Below, piece by piece: positions 35,781 through 47,700 of a stretch of DNA of 64,000 nt. The DNA is from Apricaphanius iberus (lineage: Eukaryota; Chordata; Actinopteri; Cyprinodontiformes; Aphaniidae). The stretch is from contig JAPXFQ010002899.1 of assembly GCA_028564705.1 (NCBI GenBank), forward strand, positions 62,001 to 126,000, read 5' to 3'. Made by a program: the position numbers and the translations under genes. The notes under the pieces were generated by a model. The model was not told where the DNA came from and ran no database searches. It saw only the letters and a list, made by a program, of their open reading frames with translations. Numbering within the stretch: position 1 is the first letter of the stretch; each line of letters opens with the position of its first letter.

Positions 35781-38700
35781 GTGAGTGGAGCCGAACTCCG
35801 GAATGGAGGAGTTAAACTCAGATTAAAGACATGGTGCAGAACTCTGTTCAAATATCTGTTTATTTAAGGTTTAGCGGTATGTTACTAATAACATAAAATT
35901 ATGTGGGCTGTTTATGTCGTCAACTGAGGTGTTCGGATGAATTCGGCTGATATCTGTTCATTGGATCATGTCTGCTTTCGTAATATTTAATGAGAGGTTG
36001 GGCGTCTTAAAAAAATCACATATTACTTCAAAGTATTACCCAAATACATATATATTTCAGTAATTCAGGTCAAAAAGGGAAACTTTGACATTATATGTTA
36101 TCATTAGATATAAAGTGGAGTTTTTCTCTCACAAATTAGAGAAATCCTCAAGAAGGATAAGAAACAAAATGGTCATTGCTAAAGGAGCTGGCTGTTAAGA
36201 TTGTTGTTAAAACAAAAGTATGGAAAATTCAGTGGAAGGAAAAACTGCAGCAGAGATTCTTTATTTCCTATGGGGTCTGTGGAGGTATGCCCGTTTAAAG
36301 TGTGTGGACTGACATACTACATGCAATAGGAAGCCCAACCAAGTAATGAGTGCATATCTGTGTAGTACATGGACATACCTTTAAGTTAGCCTAAATTTCT
36401 GTGTAGGAAATTAACTCTTATGGGTCTCAGGTATAGGCCTGGGTGGTATACCGGTTTGTATCGAAAACCGGTGTTTATTTTCGTTATGATATGAATTTTT
36501 AATATACCCCTATACCGGTGAGTAGTTCGGACAACTTCCGGAACGTTTTAATGAGGGGAAGTGTTTCAGCCAGGACCGATTTCACCGCTACACACTCTTC
36601 ACCACAATGTAGAAAATAAAGTTTTTAACAAAGTGCAGCTGCTTGCAGGAGCGAAGCACACAATTATGATGAAGTAATTTCAAAAAAGAGGAGCCTCGTC
36701 TATAGTTTATAAAGTTTATCGGCTTTAAAAGGTCAGACGAGAACCGAACAGCATATTTTGACAAACGCTATTGCAAGTAACCAGTAGGGGGAAGTGTTGA
36801 GCGCTATTTGATCGTCTGTAGGTAAACGCGGTCAACGGCGTAAATATGTTTTACATACACATCTACGATACTTCCGCTGTCTTTTTTTCTGTTATCTGAA
36901 TATTAACCAGCTTATAATCTCCTACGGTCGCCATGTTTATTTTACTTCTTCTTTGGCAAAATCCGATCTGAGTCTATACTCTGCCCCCTAGCGGGGTTCT
37001 TCAGTAGTACATGCAAAGCAATTAGAAGATGTAATTTGCTGCTTGCGCCAACGTGAGGTTTAAAATAAATTATACATTCAGCCTTAGAACATCAAGAATG
37101 TCTATTAGAATCATAATCATTTTAATTATTTTCATATCATTCACCTGTGTTTGGAAAAAAACATGATGCAGTCCATATGGCAGTAAAATGCGCTAGTGTT
37201 AATGCTGCAGTGTTTCTGTTCAGTTTCATCCTCACCGTTTCCAAAACGGGAAATCTTTGGGTATAGTTTGTTTGGCATGTTGAAGGGCAGCTAAAAAGTC
37301 CACAGTAAGACCCTTTCCAATCCTTCCTGAGCTTAAACTTCTTTGGTTAAAAAGTAGGGATATATCGATACAAACACTGATGTACTCTTATTGGTCAGTT
37401 AACCTATACTATGAACCGATACTTAAAATGTGGAGACGCAGCAATAATTTCACAGAAAATGTTACATTTTCACTGGGAATTTTTTTTTCCTTTTTTTATT
37501 TTGTATCTAATTTACATGAAAAGATGTAGGATCGACCTTTTTAAGCCGATAAACTTTTTAAACTATAGACGAGGCTCCTATTTTTTGGAATTACTTCATC
37601 AGAATTGTGTGCTTCGCTCCTGCCAGCAGCTGCACTTAGTTAAAAACTTTATTTTCTACACTGTGTTGAAGAGTGTGTAGCAGTGCAATCGGTCCTGGCT
37701 GAACCATTTCCCCTCATTAAACGTTCCGGAAGTTGTCCGAACTACTTACTGGTATATGGGTATATAAAAAATTCATATCATAACGGCAATAAACATCCCT
37801 TTTTTAGTATGAACTGGTATACTGCCCAGGCCTGGTTAACAAAGTTATTTATCATCAAATTTTATCGGTTTGTTGTTGCAGGCCTAGTACTCTGTGTCGG
37901 TGGTATTGGTACTCAGATCGAAGTAGCTGTTTGAAAGAAGTGGTATCGATTCTTCTCTAATAACAAGCTTCAAGTTAGATCAGACTGGCCGACTCACACC
38001 GACCAGAGGGATGAAAACCCCACTAAGACCCAAAAAGCTCCAGACAGAGCAGGTTGGTTCTGATGGTGTTCTCTCACTTCGGCCCACCTGCAGGTTTCTC
38101 CCGGATGCTCGCTGTCAGAACAGGACCTCTCGGAGTGCCTGGCTCTGCTCTGCTATCACGGTTTGGGTCGGCTGCTCGCTGTCTGGCTCCTGGAGACTCT
38201 GCAAGTGCGTCTGTCCTCCTCGGTAGTTCCGGAGTTCTGGTCAGGACTGAAAGAGCCGGAAAACGAACTGGAAGAACGAGACAGGACCGGCGTCCTGCTC
38301 ACCGCGTTCAGGACCCTCCTGGACCGCCTGGAACCTTTCCTGAGCAAGTAGAACAAACTCGGCTTCCTGAAGAGGGAGGACTTGGTCTAGAAGTGCCCTG
38401 AGTTTGCTTTAAGCATCGAATCTCTTCTTCCACAGGTGGATTGGAGAAGCTGGGGCAGTGGCAGGACGAGGGCCGTGGCGGTCTGTCTGGTCCGGGCCCC
38501 AGGGCCCTCCAGGATCGGGCCCTCACCACCATCAGGGCCCTCCTGCTCTTCTCCCCGCCTGCTGTTCTGCAGGAGCGGGCGGGGGAGTTCTATAGCAGGA
38601 CCTTCTCCGTCTACATGCATCGGGAGGGGGGAGAGGACGGCTCCGAGGCTCCGGACGGCTCCGACGGAGTGGCCTGCCCGGGCTGCGGGGTCCCGGTGCA

Positions 38701-41700
38701 GAGCTGCTGGTGTCAGGAGGCCCTGGAGCAGCTGCAGGAGCTCAGCCTCATTCTGTGAGCAGATAGGACCTTTCTCATCCCTAGGGCTGATGAAATTCAT
38801 CTTATAATCGATCGTGATGCGGGCATAAACAATTCTGTATCCCTGCAGAAGCAAACCATAATCGATTATTTATTATTTGTTTTTCCAGCCCAGACAGAGA
38901 TTCCATCCTTATGTAACCCGAGCATCAAACCAGAGCAAGTAGATCAAATGTTGTTCTTGCACAGAAAAACTTCAATCTTCCAAAAGTTAGTTAATCATTT
39001 CCAATTGTACAGATTCTGTTGGCCCCAAAGCATATTTTAACCACAGCCTGAGAAGTCACTGACGTTTGAATGAGCAAAGTTCTTTATGCTCTTTCATCCT
39101 CTCAAATGCAGATGTTTGAAATGTTCTGCACTATTACATCGTCCCCAAGACTGTTTTTATTAGAGAGCTTTTTTGGAGAAACCATGTTGTAATAAAGATA
39201 AAGATTATATCTAACACCTTCTATTTATGAATAGAAACCCAAACGAAATGATCACGATGCTTCGGGATATTAAATTGCATAAAATCGCTGACTTTATAAT
39301 GGGGATGCACTGATCCACTTTTTTTCGTTTTCGATAACGATATCTGAGATTCATAATCTCCCAGTATCGATCCAAACAGTACTGAATTACATAAACTGTG
39401 TGCCGTGAGGAAAAGGCACTAGGGATGCAACAATATCACTTTTTTCAAACCGATACCAATATAAGTAATGCAATTCTACTTCCAGTCCATGAGTCCCCTA
39501 CTGCCAAAAAATTTAATGAAAGTCAATGGAGCAATAAAAGTTATTTTCTGATCCGTTTGAAATGCGCCATGTGTCCGTGAATTTTAAAGACATATTTTGA
39601 TGCAGAGAAAACACGTATTTTCGAACAGCAGCAAAAGTTACTTTAGGTTTTGTATAAAAAGACTTAGTAGTTGGTCCACTCCTCTTCAATGGCTGTGCGA
39701 AGTTGTTGGATATTAGTGGGAACTGGTACACGCTGTCGTATACGCCGGTCAAGCACATCCCAAACATGCTCAATGGATGACATGTCCGGTGAGTATGCTG
39801 GCCATGCAAGAACTGGGACATTTTCAGCTTCCAAGAATTGTGTACAGATCCTTGCGACATGGGGCTGTCCATTATCTTACTGAAACATGAGGTGATGTTC
39901 ATGGATGTATGGCACAACAATGGGCCTCAGGATCTCATCACGGTATCTCTGTGCATTCAAAATGCCATCAATAAAATGCACCTGTGTTCTTCGTCCATAA
40001 CAGATGCCTGCCCATACCATAACCCCACCACCACCATGGGCCACTCGATCCACAACATTGACATCAGCAAAGCGCTCACCCACACGACGCCACACACGCT
40101 GTCTGCCATCTGCCCTGAACAATGTAAACCGAGATTCATCCGTGAAGAGAACACCTCTCCAACGTGCCAGACGCCATCGAATGTGAGCATTTGCCCACTC
40201 AAGTCTGTTACGGCGACGAGCTGGAGTCAGGTCAAGACCCCGATGAGGACGACGAGCATGCAGTTGAGCTTCCCTGAGACGGTTTCTGACAGTTTGTGCA
40301 GAAATTGTTTGGTTATGCAAACCAATTGTTTCAGCAGCTGTCTGAGTGGCTGGTCTCAGACGATCTTGGAGGTGAACCTGCTGGATGTGGAGGTCCTGGG
40401 CTGGTGTGGTTACACGTGGTCTGCGGTTGTGAGGCCGGTTGGATGTACTGCCATATTCTCTGAAACGCCTTTGGAGACGGCTTATGGTGGAGAAATGAAC
40501 ATTCAATGCACGAGCAACAGATCTGGTTGACATTCCTGCTGTCAGCATGCCAATTGCACGCTCCCTCAATGCTTGTGGCATCTGTGGCATTTTGCTGTGA
40601 GACAAAACTGCACATTCCAGGGTGGCCTTTTATTGTGGGCAGTATAAGGTACACCTGTGCACTAATCATGATGTCAGATCAGCATCTTGATGTGGCACAC
40701 CTGTGAGGTGGGATGGATTATCTCAGCAAAGCAGAAGTGCTCACTATCACACATTTAGACTGATTTGTGAAAAATTGAGAGAAATGGTAATATTGTGTAT
40801 CTGGAATTAATTTTAGATCTTTAAGTCCATCTCATAAAAAATTGGAGCAGAAACAAAGGTGTTGCATTTACATTTTTGTTGAGTGTAGCTGCGTCACATC
40901 ATATATGCGACTTCTGATTTCTACGCATTTTAATTGGAAATTTTACAATCAAATAAATCCCAATTCAACTGACAAACACATTCGAAATTTACATCATTAT
41001 TTATCATTTAAACTGAGGTACAACAAATTTGGGATTCAGCAGGTAAGACAAAGCGGACCAGAAAAAAACTTCTATCGCTCCACTGACTTCCATTCATAAT
41101 TTTTTCGGCCAACAATGGACCCATGGGCCGACAGGAAGGGGAGGAGACTTAGGCTCCCTATACTTGCTGATACCGAGTACCAATACTGATACTTCTACCC
41201 CACACAAAAGTGCAATAAATTTGAAGACTAGTTTTATTTTCTTCTCTGCTTTTTACAGAAAATTATGGTGAATTGGAAAAAATAAGTAAAATATTAATAA
41301 AAAATGACCACAAAACCTAAATTTCAAGTATAAAAAAAAAAATTTCTGTGATATTTTTGAAGCTTCCACATTTTAAGTATTGGTTAACTTTAACTGATAC
41401 AGTACATGAGAACGATATCGCCACTGATATCTGTATCGGTTACTTTCTTAATTATAATTATATTTGAATCAAATCGTGAGTATTCTGAGGATTCATACCT
41501 TTACCGATCTCCAAATCAAATGTGGCGCTTTCGCTCTCTGCTGGTGTCTCACCAGCCGTTTCTGTGTGGCTGCAGATCCAGGCTGCAGCTGCTGGAGTGG
41601 GTCAGCTCCGAGGCCGTCACCTCCATCCTGCACCGGCTCATCGAGCAGCGGATGGAGCAGCACTGCCGGGGCGAATACGAGCGCTCCTTCCTGGTTGAGT

Positions 41701-44700
41701 TCCAGGAGGTGAGACAGGTTTTAAGCAGACGCCTCGCCGAACGTCCCCAGCCTCCGGCTCTGAATCTGTTTGTTTGTGTGGTTGGAGCAGTGGTTGGAGC
41801 AGGTTCTGGGGTGGCTGGGAAAAGTGTTCGCCAGCGAGGGGGACGGAGAACCCGCGATCCCGGCAGCTCCCAGCAGCCCCAGCGTCCGAGGCGGCCAGCC
41901 GGCCAGCTCTGTTCTGAAGCAGTGGAGGTGCCACATGCACCAGTTCTTCTGCAGGATCTATGTCAACATGAGGATTGAGGAGCTCTTCAGCATCATCAGG
42001 GGCGAGTAACGCTTTGGATGAATGAAACTTTTAATTTACAGCGGGGCAAGACAAGTCTCTGGCAGCCACTGATCGTACAAGTTGTCCCACTTAAAGATTA
42101 AAGAAGTCTGTAATTTTCATCATAGATACACATCAACTGTGAGAGACAGAATGTAAAAAAAATATATGTAGGAATTAACGTTCTATGAATTTTAAAGAAT
42201 TTATTTGTATAATGGTGCAGAAAACAAGGATTTGGTCGATAACAAAGGTTCACCCCAATCCTTTGTAATGTAACCTTGGTTGGCAATGACAGATCAAACG
42301 TTTCCCGTAGGTCTTCACCAGGTTTTCACACACTGTTGCTGGTATTTTGGCCCTTTCTTCTATGCAGATCTTCTCTAGAACTGGGATGTTTTGAGGCTCC
42401 ACAGATTCTCTATCGGACTCAGGTCTGGAGACTGGCTAGGCCACTCCAGAACCTTGAAATGCTTTTCATGTAGCCACATCAGCCACGTTTTATCTTCACT
42501 CTCATGACGAAAGGAGGTTTTCACCCTAAATCTCATGATACAGGACCACATAATACAGATCAGTCTTCCTGTCAGTGAGTTGCGTTTGTAGTCAGTTGAC
42601 TTAAATACCTCCATCCGAACTCGTAGTTCAAAGGTATGGAACTATTTTAAAATAAAGTGATTTTGTCGTCTGCTGGCTTTGCAAAATGGAAATGGCTCAT
42701 AAAAGCATGACGGCATCCAGGAGCCGTTCCAGCAAATGATTAAACACCATAAGTTTTCAACTTTTTTACTAACGCCATGTATTTTACCCTATAAATCATC
42801 CAAACACCCCCATGTAGAGGGCATATACTCACACACAGCTGCGTCTGCTGTATGTTACTGCTATCTGTTTGGTTTGTTTTTATTTGTGACCCGTGTCGGC
42901 AGAATGAGTCTGAATGCGCACAGACTGATTATGAGCAAAAGCCCAAAATGTGAGAGTAGACATGTTTGGTAACAAAGGTAATGTACTACCTACCCGCTTA
43001 ACGTAGCCGTCATAGACATTAATACAACATTAAGTGCTTGCAAAAGCAAACCGACAAAAATTTCTTGATTGTCAGGTTTAATAACTCCTCATCCTGTTTG
43101 AATACTATTTTTTTTTAACGTCGTGCTTCTCCAGTTTGTCATATTTAAAGTTGCCATCTAAAAACTAGAAAAATGTGCAGCATTTTATTGTAATGAACGG
43201 CACCCCTCTCTCATTCTCTTGCAAATCTTATGTCAGAAACAATAACAATGCAGAAAAATAAAAGAATTTGTGAATGAAGAGCACTTTTTTTCATAAAGTG
43301 AATGTTAAATTTTGTTTGTTTATATTTTTTGGGGTATTTTCTCTCCTTTTATTCATATGATTTCTTTGCACATTTAACTTCTTGTTAACTGCAACCTCCA
43401 ACATAAGATTTTACTAATACTACAACTTTATTTTTATTTTTTTTATTTTTTTATTATTATTTTTTTTACAATTAAACTGTGTCCAAATGAAGAAAAGTGT
43501 TTATCTCATGGAAATACATATATTAATAAATGTCACATTTCTCTACAAATCAAATAATGGGTAAATAATCGAGAATCTAATCGAATTTAAAAATTAATCA
43601 TTAGATTAATTGATGCATCGAAAAAATAATCGCTAGATTAATTGATTACAAAAATAAGCGTTTTGCCCAGCCCTAATCTAAACACATGACATCCTTCCAA
43701 TCCTCCTCTGGATCATCCAGATGGTCTCTGGCACACTTTAGACAGTCTTGGGGGACCTTTCAAGCGCTGCAGGATTTTAATCCATGACAGCTTGGTTAGG
43801 CACTAACGATAACCTTTGTTACTGTGTCCCCGCTCTCATCAGGTCATTGACCAATTCCCCCCTGTGTAGTTCTGGGCTGGTTCCTCACCGTTCTCAAGAT
43901 CATGTTTACCCCACGAGTGGGGATGGGTGTCGTTAAGGTTTTATCCGATACCGGTGCCAAACTGGTATTTTTGAAACCGTGCCGTTGCTTAAACCGTGCT
44001 CGAACCGGCACTTGAAGAATGGAAAGCATGAAAAACCCTCTAATTTTTTTTATTTTAGCAGGGCTAAAACCATTAAAAACTATGATCTAATTAATCATAC
44101 AGAAGCTGTGAATTAGTCACCATTCCTAAATGACCAAAAAACTTCAATTTTTTTGTCTAAAAAAAAAAAAAAAAAAGACAAATCCAGATGCCGTTGCTCT
44201 TTTTAAAAAAATAATTATTGGAGAAATCAATTAAATTTTTGTTTTGAACTCCACAATTCCCTTCACAATATATGTGTGGTCTCATGAAAAATCATAACAA
44301 ATACAACTAAGATAGAACTAACCAAAATATAAGACTAAACTTACATTTGGATATCAGCAGTCTCTGTTAAATATCACATAAATCAAATGTAATATAGACT
44401 TATTAATCAAATATCACAATTTCCCATTTTCCCATAATTAAACACTCAGCAGTTTCTCCGGTTTATCACATCAGGAAATAAATACTTTTATTGTGAAGAT
44501 GTACACAGCTACTTCCGCTAACGGGTTAGCACTAATTAAAGTCAGAAAACATCAGTTTAACTGAGCAATTTTGCATTTTAACGCAGTGGTTATGTACTAG
44601 GTAATATACTGAATTATACAGTGAGCAAACATGTATAAACTAACGTAAATACGGAGCATTTATGGTGCATTCAGATCGCAGGTTTTGTAAGCGTCAAGCA

Positions 44701-47700
44701 ACGCTCACAAAACGACTTGTTCGACGCATGTAAACAAAAGATACATTTTTAAACTGAAACTGGATGTTTTAAGCACTCACGGATCTTGGTTGGCTAGGCA
44801 GCGTTGACGTTAGGCAACGTCACTATAGTGAGACGCCCTGATTGGTTGCCGTCCTGCGTAAAGCGCGTCAGGACCGTCAATAGTTCAACTAGCTGAACTT
44901 CTACGGTGCTAGCGTTATGAGCTTTGAAGCTTGAAACGCAGGAAAAGCTTTAAAAGTTAACAGAGCCAACGCTCACAAAGCGTTGCAGAGACTGTGACGC
45001 TCCTCCAACGGTCTCCACCGTAGACTTAACATGTAATCGTGATGTTGCTGACGCTGACAAAACCTGCAGTCTAAACGCACCATTACACTGAGCAAAGCAG
45101 AGAGTGAGCTGACATCCGAACGGACGGTAAGGAAAATTTTGCGGGCAGAATTATAATCTGTGTTCCGTATATGCATTAATTGCGTTAAAAAATTAGTTAT
45201 TTCTAGGAATTAATTGACCTGTATTTATGTGTTAATTTTGACAGTTTTTTTTTTTGTTTTTTGTTTTTTTGCAAAGAGAGAGCAATGTTCACCCTTTTCC
45301 TGTGATATAGGGAATCGTTCTTGTCCCTGGTGTCCTTGTGACATTTGATTAGGAAGTCTATGTCCTTGGACACCAGGGGCAAGCGATGGAGTCAAACTGT
45401 TTGAAGATGTGGCCAGAACTATTTCTTGTAAGAGTAAATACCTTTTTTTCCACTATTATACAAATAAATTCTTTGTAAGAAAAGAAGTCACGTTCTCTGA
45501 TTTTCATTCTGTCCTAGTTGAAAATGATGAAAATAACATACTTCTCATATTTTTAAGTGGGATGACTTGCACAATTAGTGGCTGCCAAATACTGTTATGC
45601 TCTATTGTAGCATTAATGTTTCCTTGCCTTACAGCTAATCTTGGATTAGAGGAGCCTGATGTACGGATGGGGTGGAAACTCTTAGTTCTCGTTTCTAAAC
45701 AGATTTTTTCTCCCAGATTTCCCAGAATCCAAACCTGCCATTGAGGATCTAAAGTTTTGTCTGGATCGAACCAACCAACGGCAGCAGCTTCTCACTTCGC
45801 TCAAATCGGCCTTCGAAAGCCGCCTGCTGCACCCAGGTCAGTTTTCCTGCAGGAATGTCTCACATCAGCTGGAATCTGAAAGCCACTTTACCAAAGCGAG
45901 ACAAAGTATGTGCAAAATATTCGGTTTTCAAATCTAAAATCAGAGGTGGAAACAAGAGGAAACATCAGATAGAAGGTTTGAAGCTCTGTGAACACGTGGC
46001 CGTGCTCCTCCTCCATGAAGTCTGTTCCTCCTCCAGGTGTCCACACGTCCGACATCCTCACGGTTTACATCTCAGCCATCAAATCTCTGAGGGAGCTTGA
46101 TCCATCCATGGTGATCCTGCAGGTGGCTTGCCAGCCCATCCGAAAGTACCTCCGGTGAGTTCAGCCAAAGATCCGATTTAAACGGGGGGGGGGGGGGGAC
46201 TTCTTAATACCTGTTTTATGTCTCAGTTTTAGCTGTTTTACGTAGGTCTGGACGATAATTCGATAGCAATATATATCAATCAATAGACGTGTGGTGCGAT
46301 AGAAACATAAAAGTTTCCCCTCATATTTTCATTATAGCCAATCAGGCAGCTTAATACAACAATCATTTACTCCAAACGAATCATTAACAATGACCCACGC
46401 AGCTCTGTCAGCCACTCTCTCTCCTTTCAAACCACAAAAAGGATTAAATGATTTGACCTGAAGCAGAATTTTTTAATAGTCCCTAAGCAAACCATCGCCG
46501 TAACTTCGCCGCGCTCAGATGTCACAACAAGGCAGCAGCGGAGGACATTGTCCCGGATAATTGTTTCAGTGGCTCCCGTAAAGGTTGCGTCCCTTTTTGA
46601 ACCGATCCTCTACGCACTAAAACACTAAACATAGCGATAATGAACAAAACATAAAGCTACGATCAGCTGTTTTAAGCAGGACTTAAAAATAAGCCTTTAA
46701 TTTAAATTACTAACATGATTAAAACATATATATAATATAATGGTTAATAATATTATTTTTCTTTGTATTTACTGATGTTACTCTTGGTTTGTTTCTGTGT
46801 CTTACAAACTTAGTTATGATAAAAAGAAGTGTTTGAAAATGTAATTAATTTAAATCTTAGTTAAAATTAGTTGAAGAATAACAAAATGACTGGGGAGGCA
46901 CTTAAAAATAAAAAAAAATCACAAAATGTAAAAAATATATTTTATAATGATATCGATCAATATGAGTATTATTTTTTTATCGATATGCTTTTTTTCATAT
47001 ATCGTCCAGCCCTGGTTTTACGTGTCTTTTATACAGCATTTTGGGCAAACTTGCACTTTATAAGTAAATTTGATTTCAATATTTAAGTTGAAGATTTTTA
47101 TTTTATTTTTAAAAATTTGGTGGGTAGGGATTTGAACCCAGGACCGTCCTTCTGCAAGGCAACAACGCTACCAACTGTGCAGCTAAAAAAAAATTACTCC
47201 AAAAAAAAAAGCAGCAATTATAGGTTGAATATGGAACAATTTAATTAAAAAATACATTTAAAAAATAATACATCCATGTGGCTTTTAGAAGGGTGCAGAA
47301 TGAAAGTACAACAACTCTTTAAAAAATTATATTTCAATTAAAATATAGAAAAATGTACATTTAAAACCGTAACGACAATGACGATGTTTACATCTACCAG
47401 CCAGTAGCGGACACGGGTTGTGGGTTGGCAGATCCAACTATATGGTCGACACAACTGGAATGATGTTTTTATTGTTGTAACTACAACCTAGATAAACTGG
47501 ATGTCGCCATCATGCTCGTTTTCCATATCCAACCTTTAAAGTAAAGGAAGAAATTTGTAGGGAAGTTGTTAAAATTGAACGTCTCTAAAGAATTACTTAA
47601 ATGGATGCAGAGAAAACCAGAAACACCTCTGTCCCTTTAAACATTCAGGTTTATTCAAATAGTCTGAAAGATTTTAAAGAGAACTTAATTTCTCCTTAAG

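Larger units (their letters stand above)
35781..38093. other. anapc2 intron 1
   Basis: Holds two inverted copies of one hAT-like element (36430-36830 and 37540-37842); the second sits inside a reversed TACCGATAC-family element (37345-37965). The remainder is unassigned. Confidence 0.65.
39486..41157. mobile_element. Inverted-repeat element that houses a Tc1-like transposon
   Basis: Left AAAGTCAATGGAGCAATAAA with CTGATCCGTTTG (about 39519-39560) pairs with the inverse of right CGCTCCACTGACTTCCATTC (about 41076-41095) and AAGCGGACCAGAA (41050). The Tc1-like unit lies between, so this element is older than it. Confidence 0.5.
38755..41575. other. anapc2 intron 3
   Basis: Holds a three-layer transposon nest: TACCGATAC-family pieces (39424-39482 and 41160-41450) around an inverted-repeat element (about 39486-41157) around a Tc1-like transposon (about 39660-40892). 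The stretch 38780-39420 has one further TACCGATAC-like end (39301-39380) and is otherwise unassigned. Confidence 0.6.
42002..45716. other. anapc2 intron 5 (3.7 kb), largely transposons
   Basis: Contains three separated pieces of one decayed Tc1-like element (42039-42620, 43684-43915, 45380-45610) with later insertions between them, including a PIF-Harbinger-like MITE (44663-45082). The remainder between the pieces is AT-rich and unassigned; one hAT-like end, CCCAGCCCTAA, lies at about 43666-43676. Confidence 0.6.

Noticed and set aside
38344..38353. Standard GT donor at 38348 for anapc2 exon 2
   Set aside because: It would add four bases and shift the frame of exon 3, losing the conserved LEKLGQW and everything after it; the GC donor keeps frame.
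38387..38854. 155-codon minus-strand frame over anapc2 exon 3
   Set aside because: It is the GC-rich antisense of a real coding exon; its codons show no independent conservation that I can recognise.
39838..40530. 230-codon plus-strand open frame
   Set aside because: It lies antisense to the Tc1-like transposase and is a shadow of that gene; it has no resemblance to a protein of its own.
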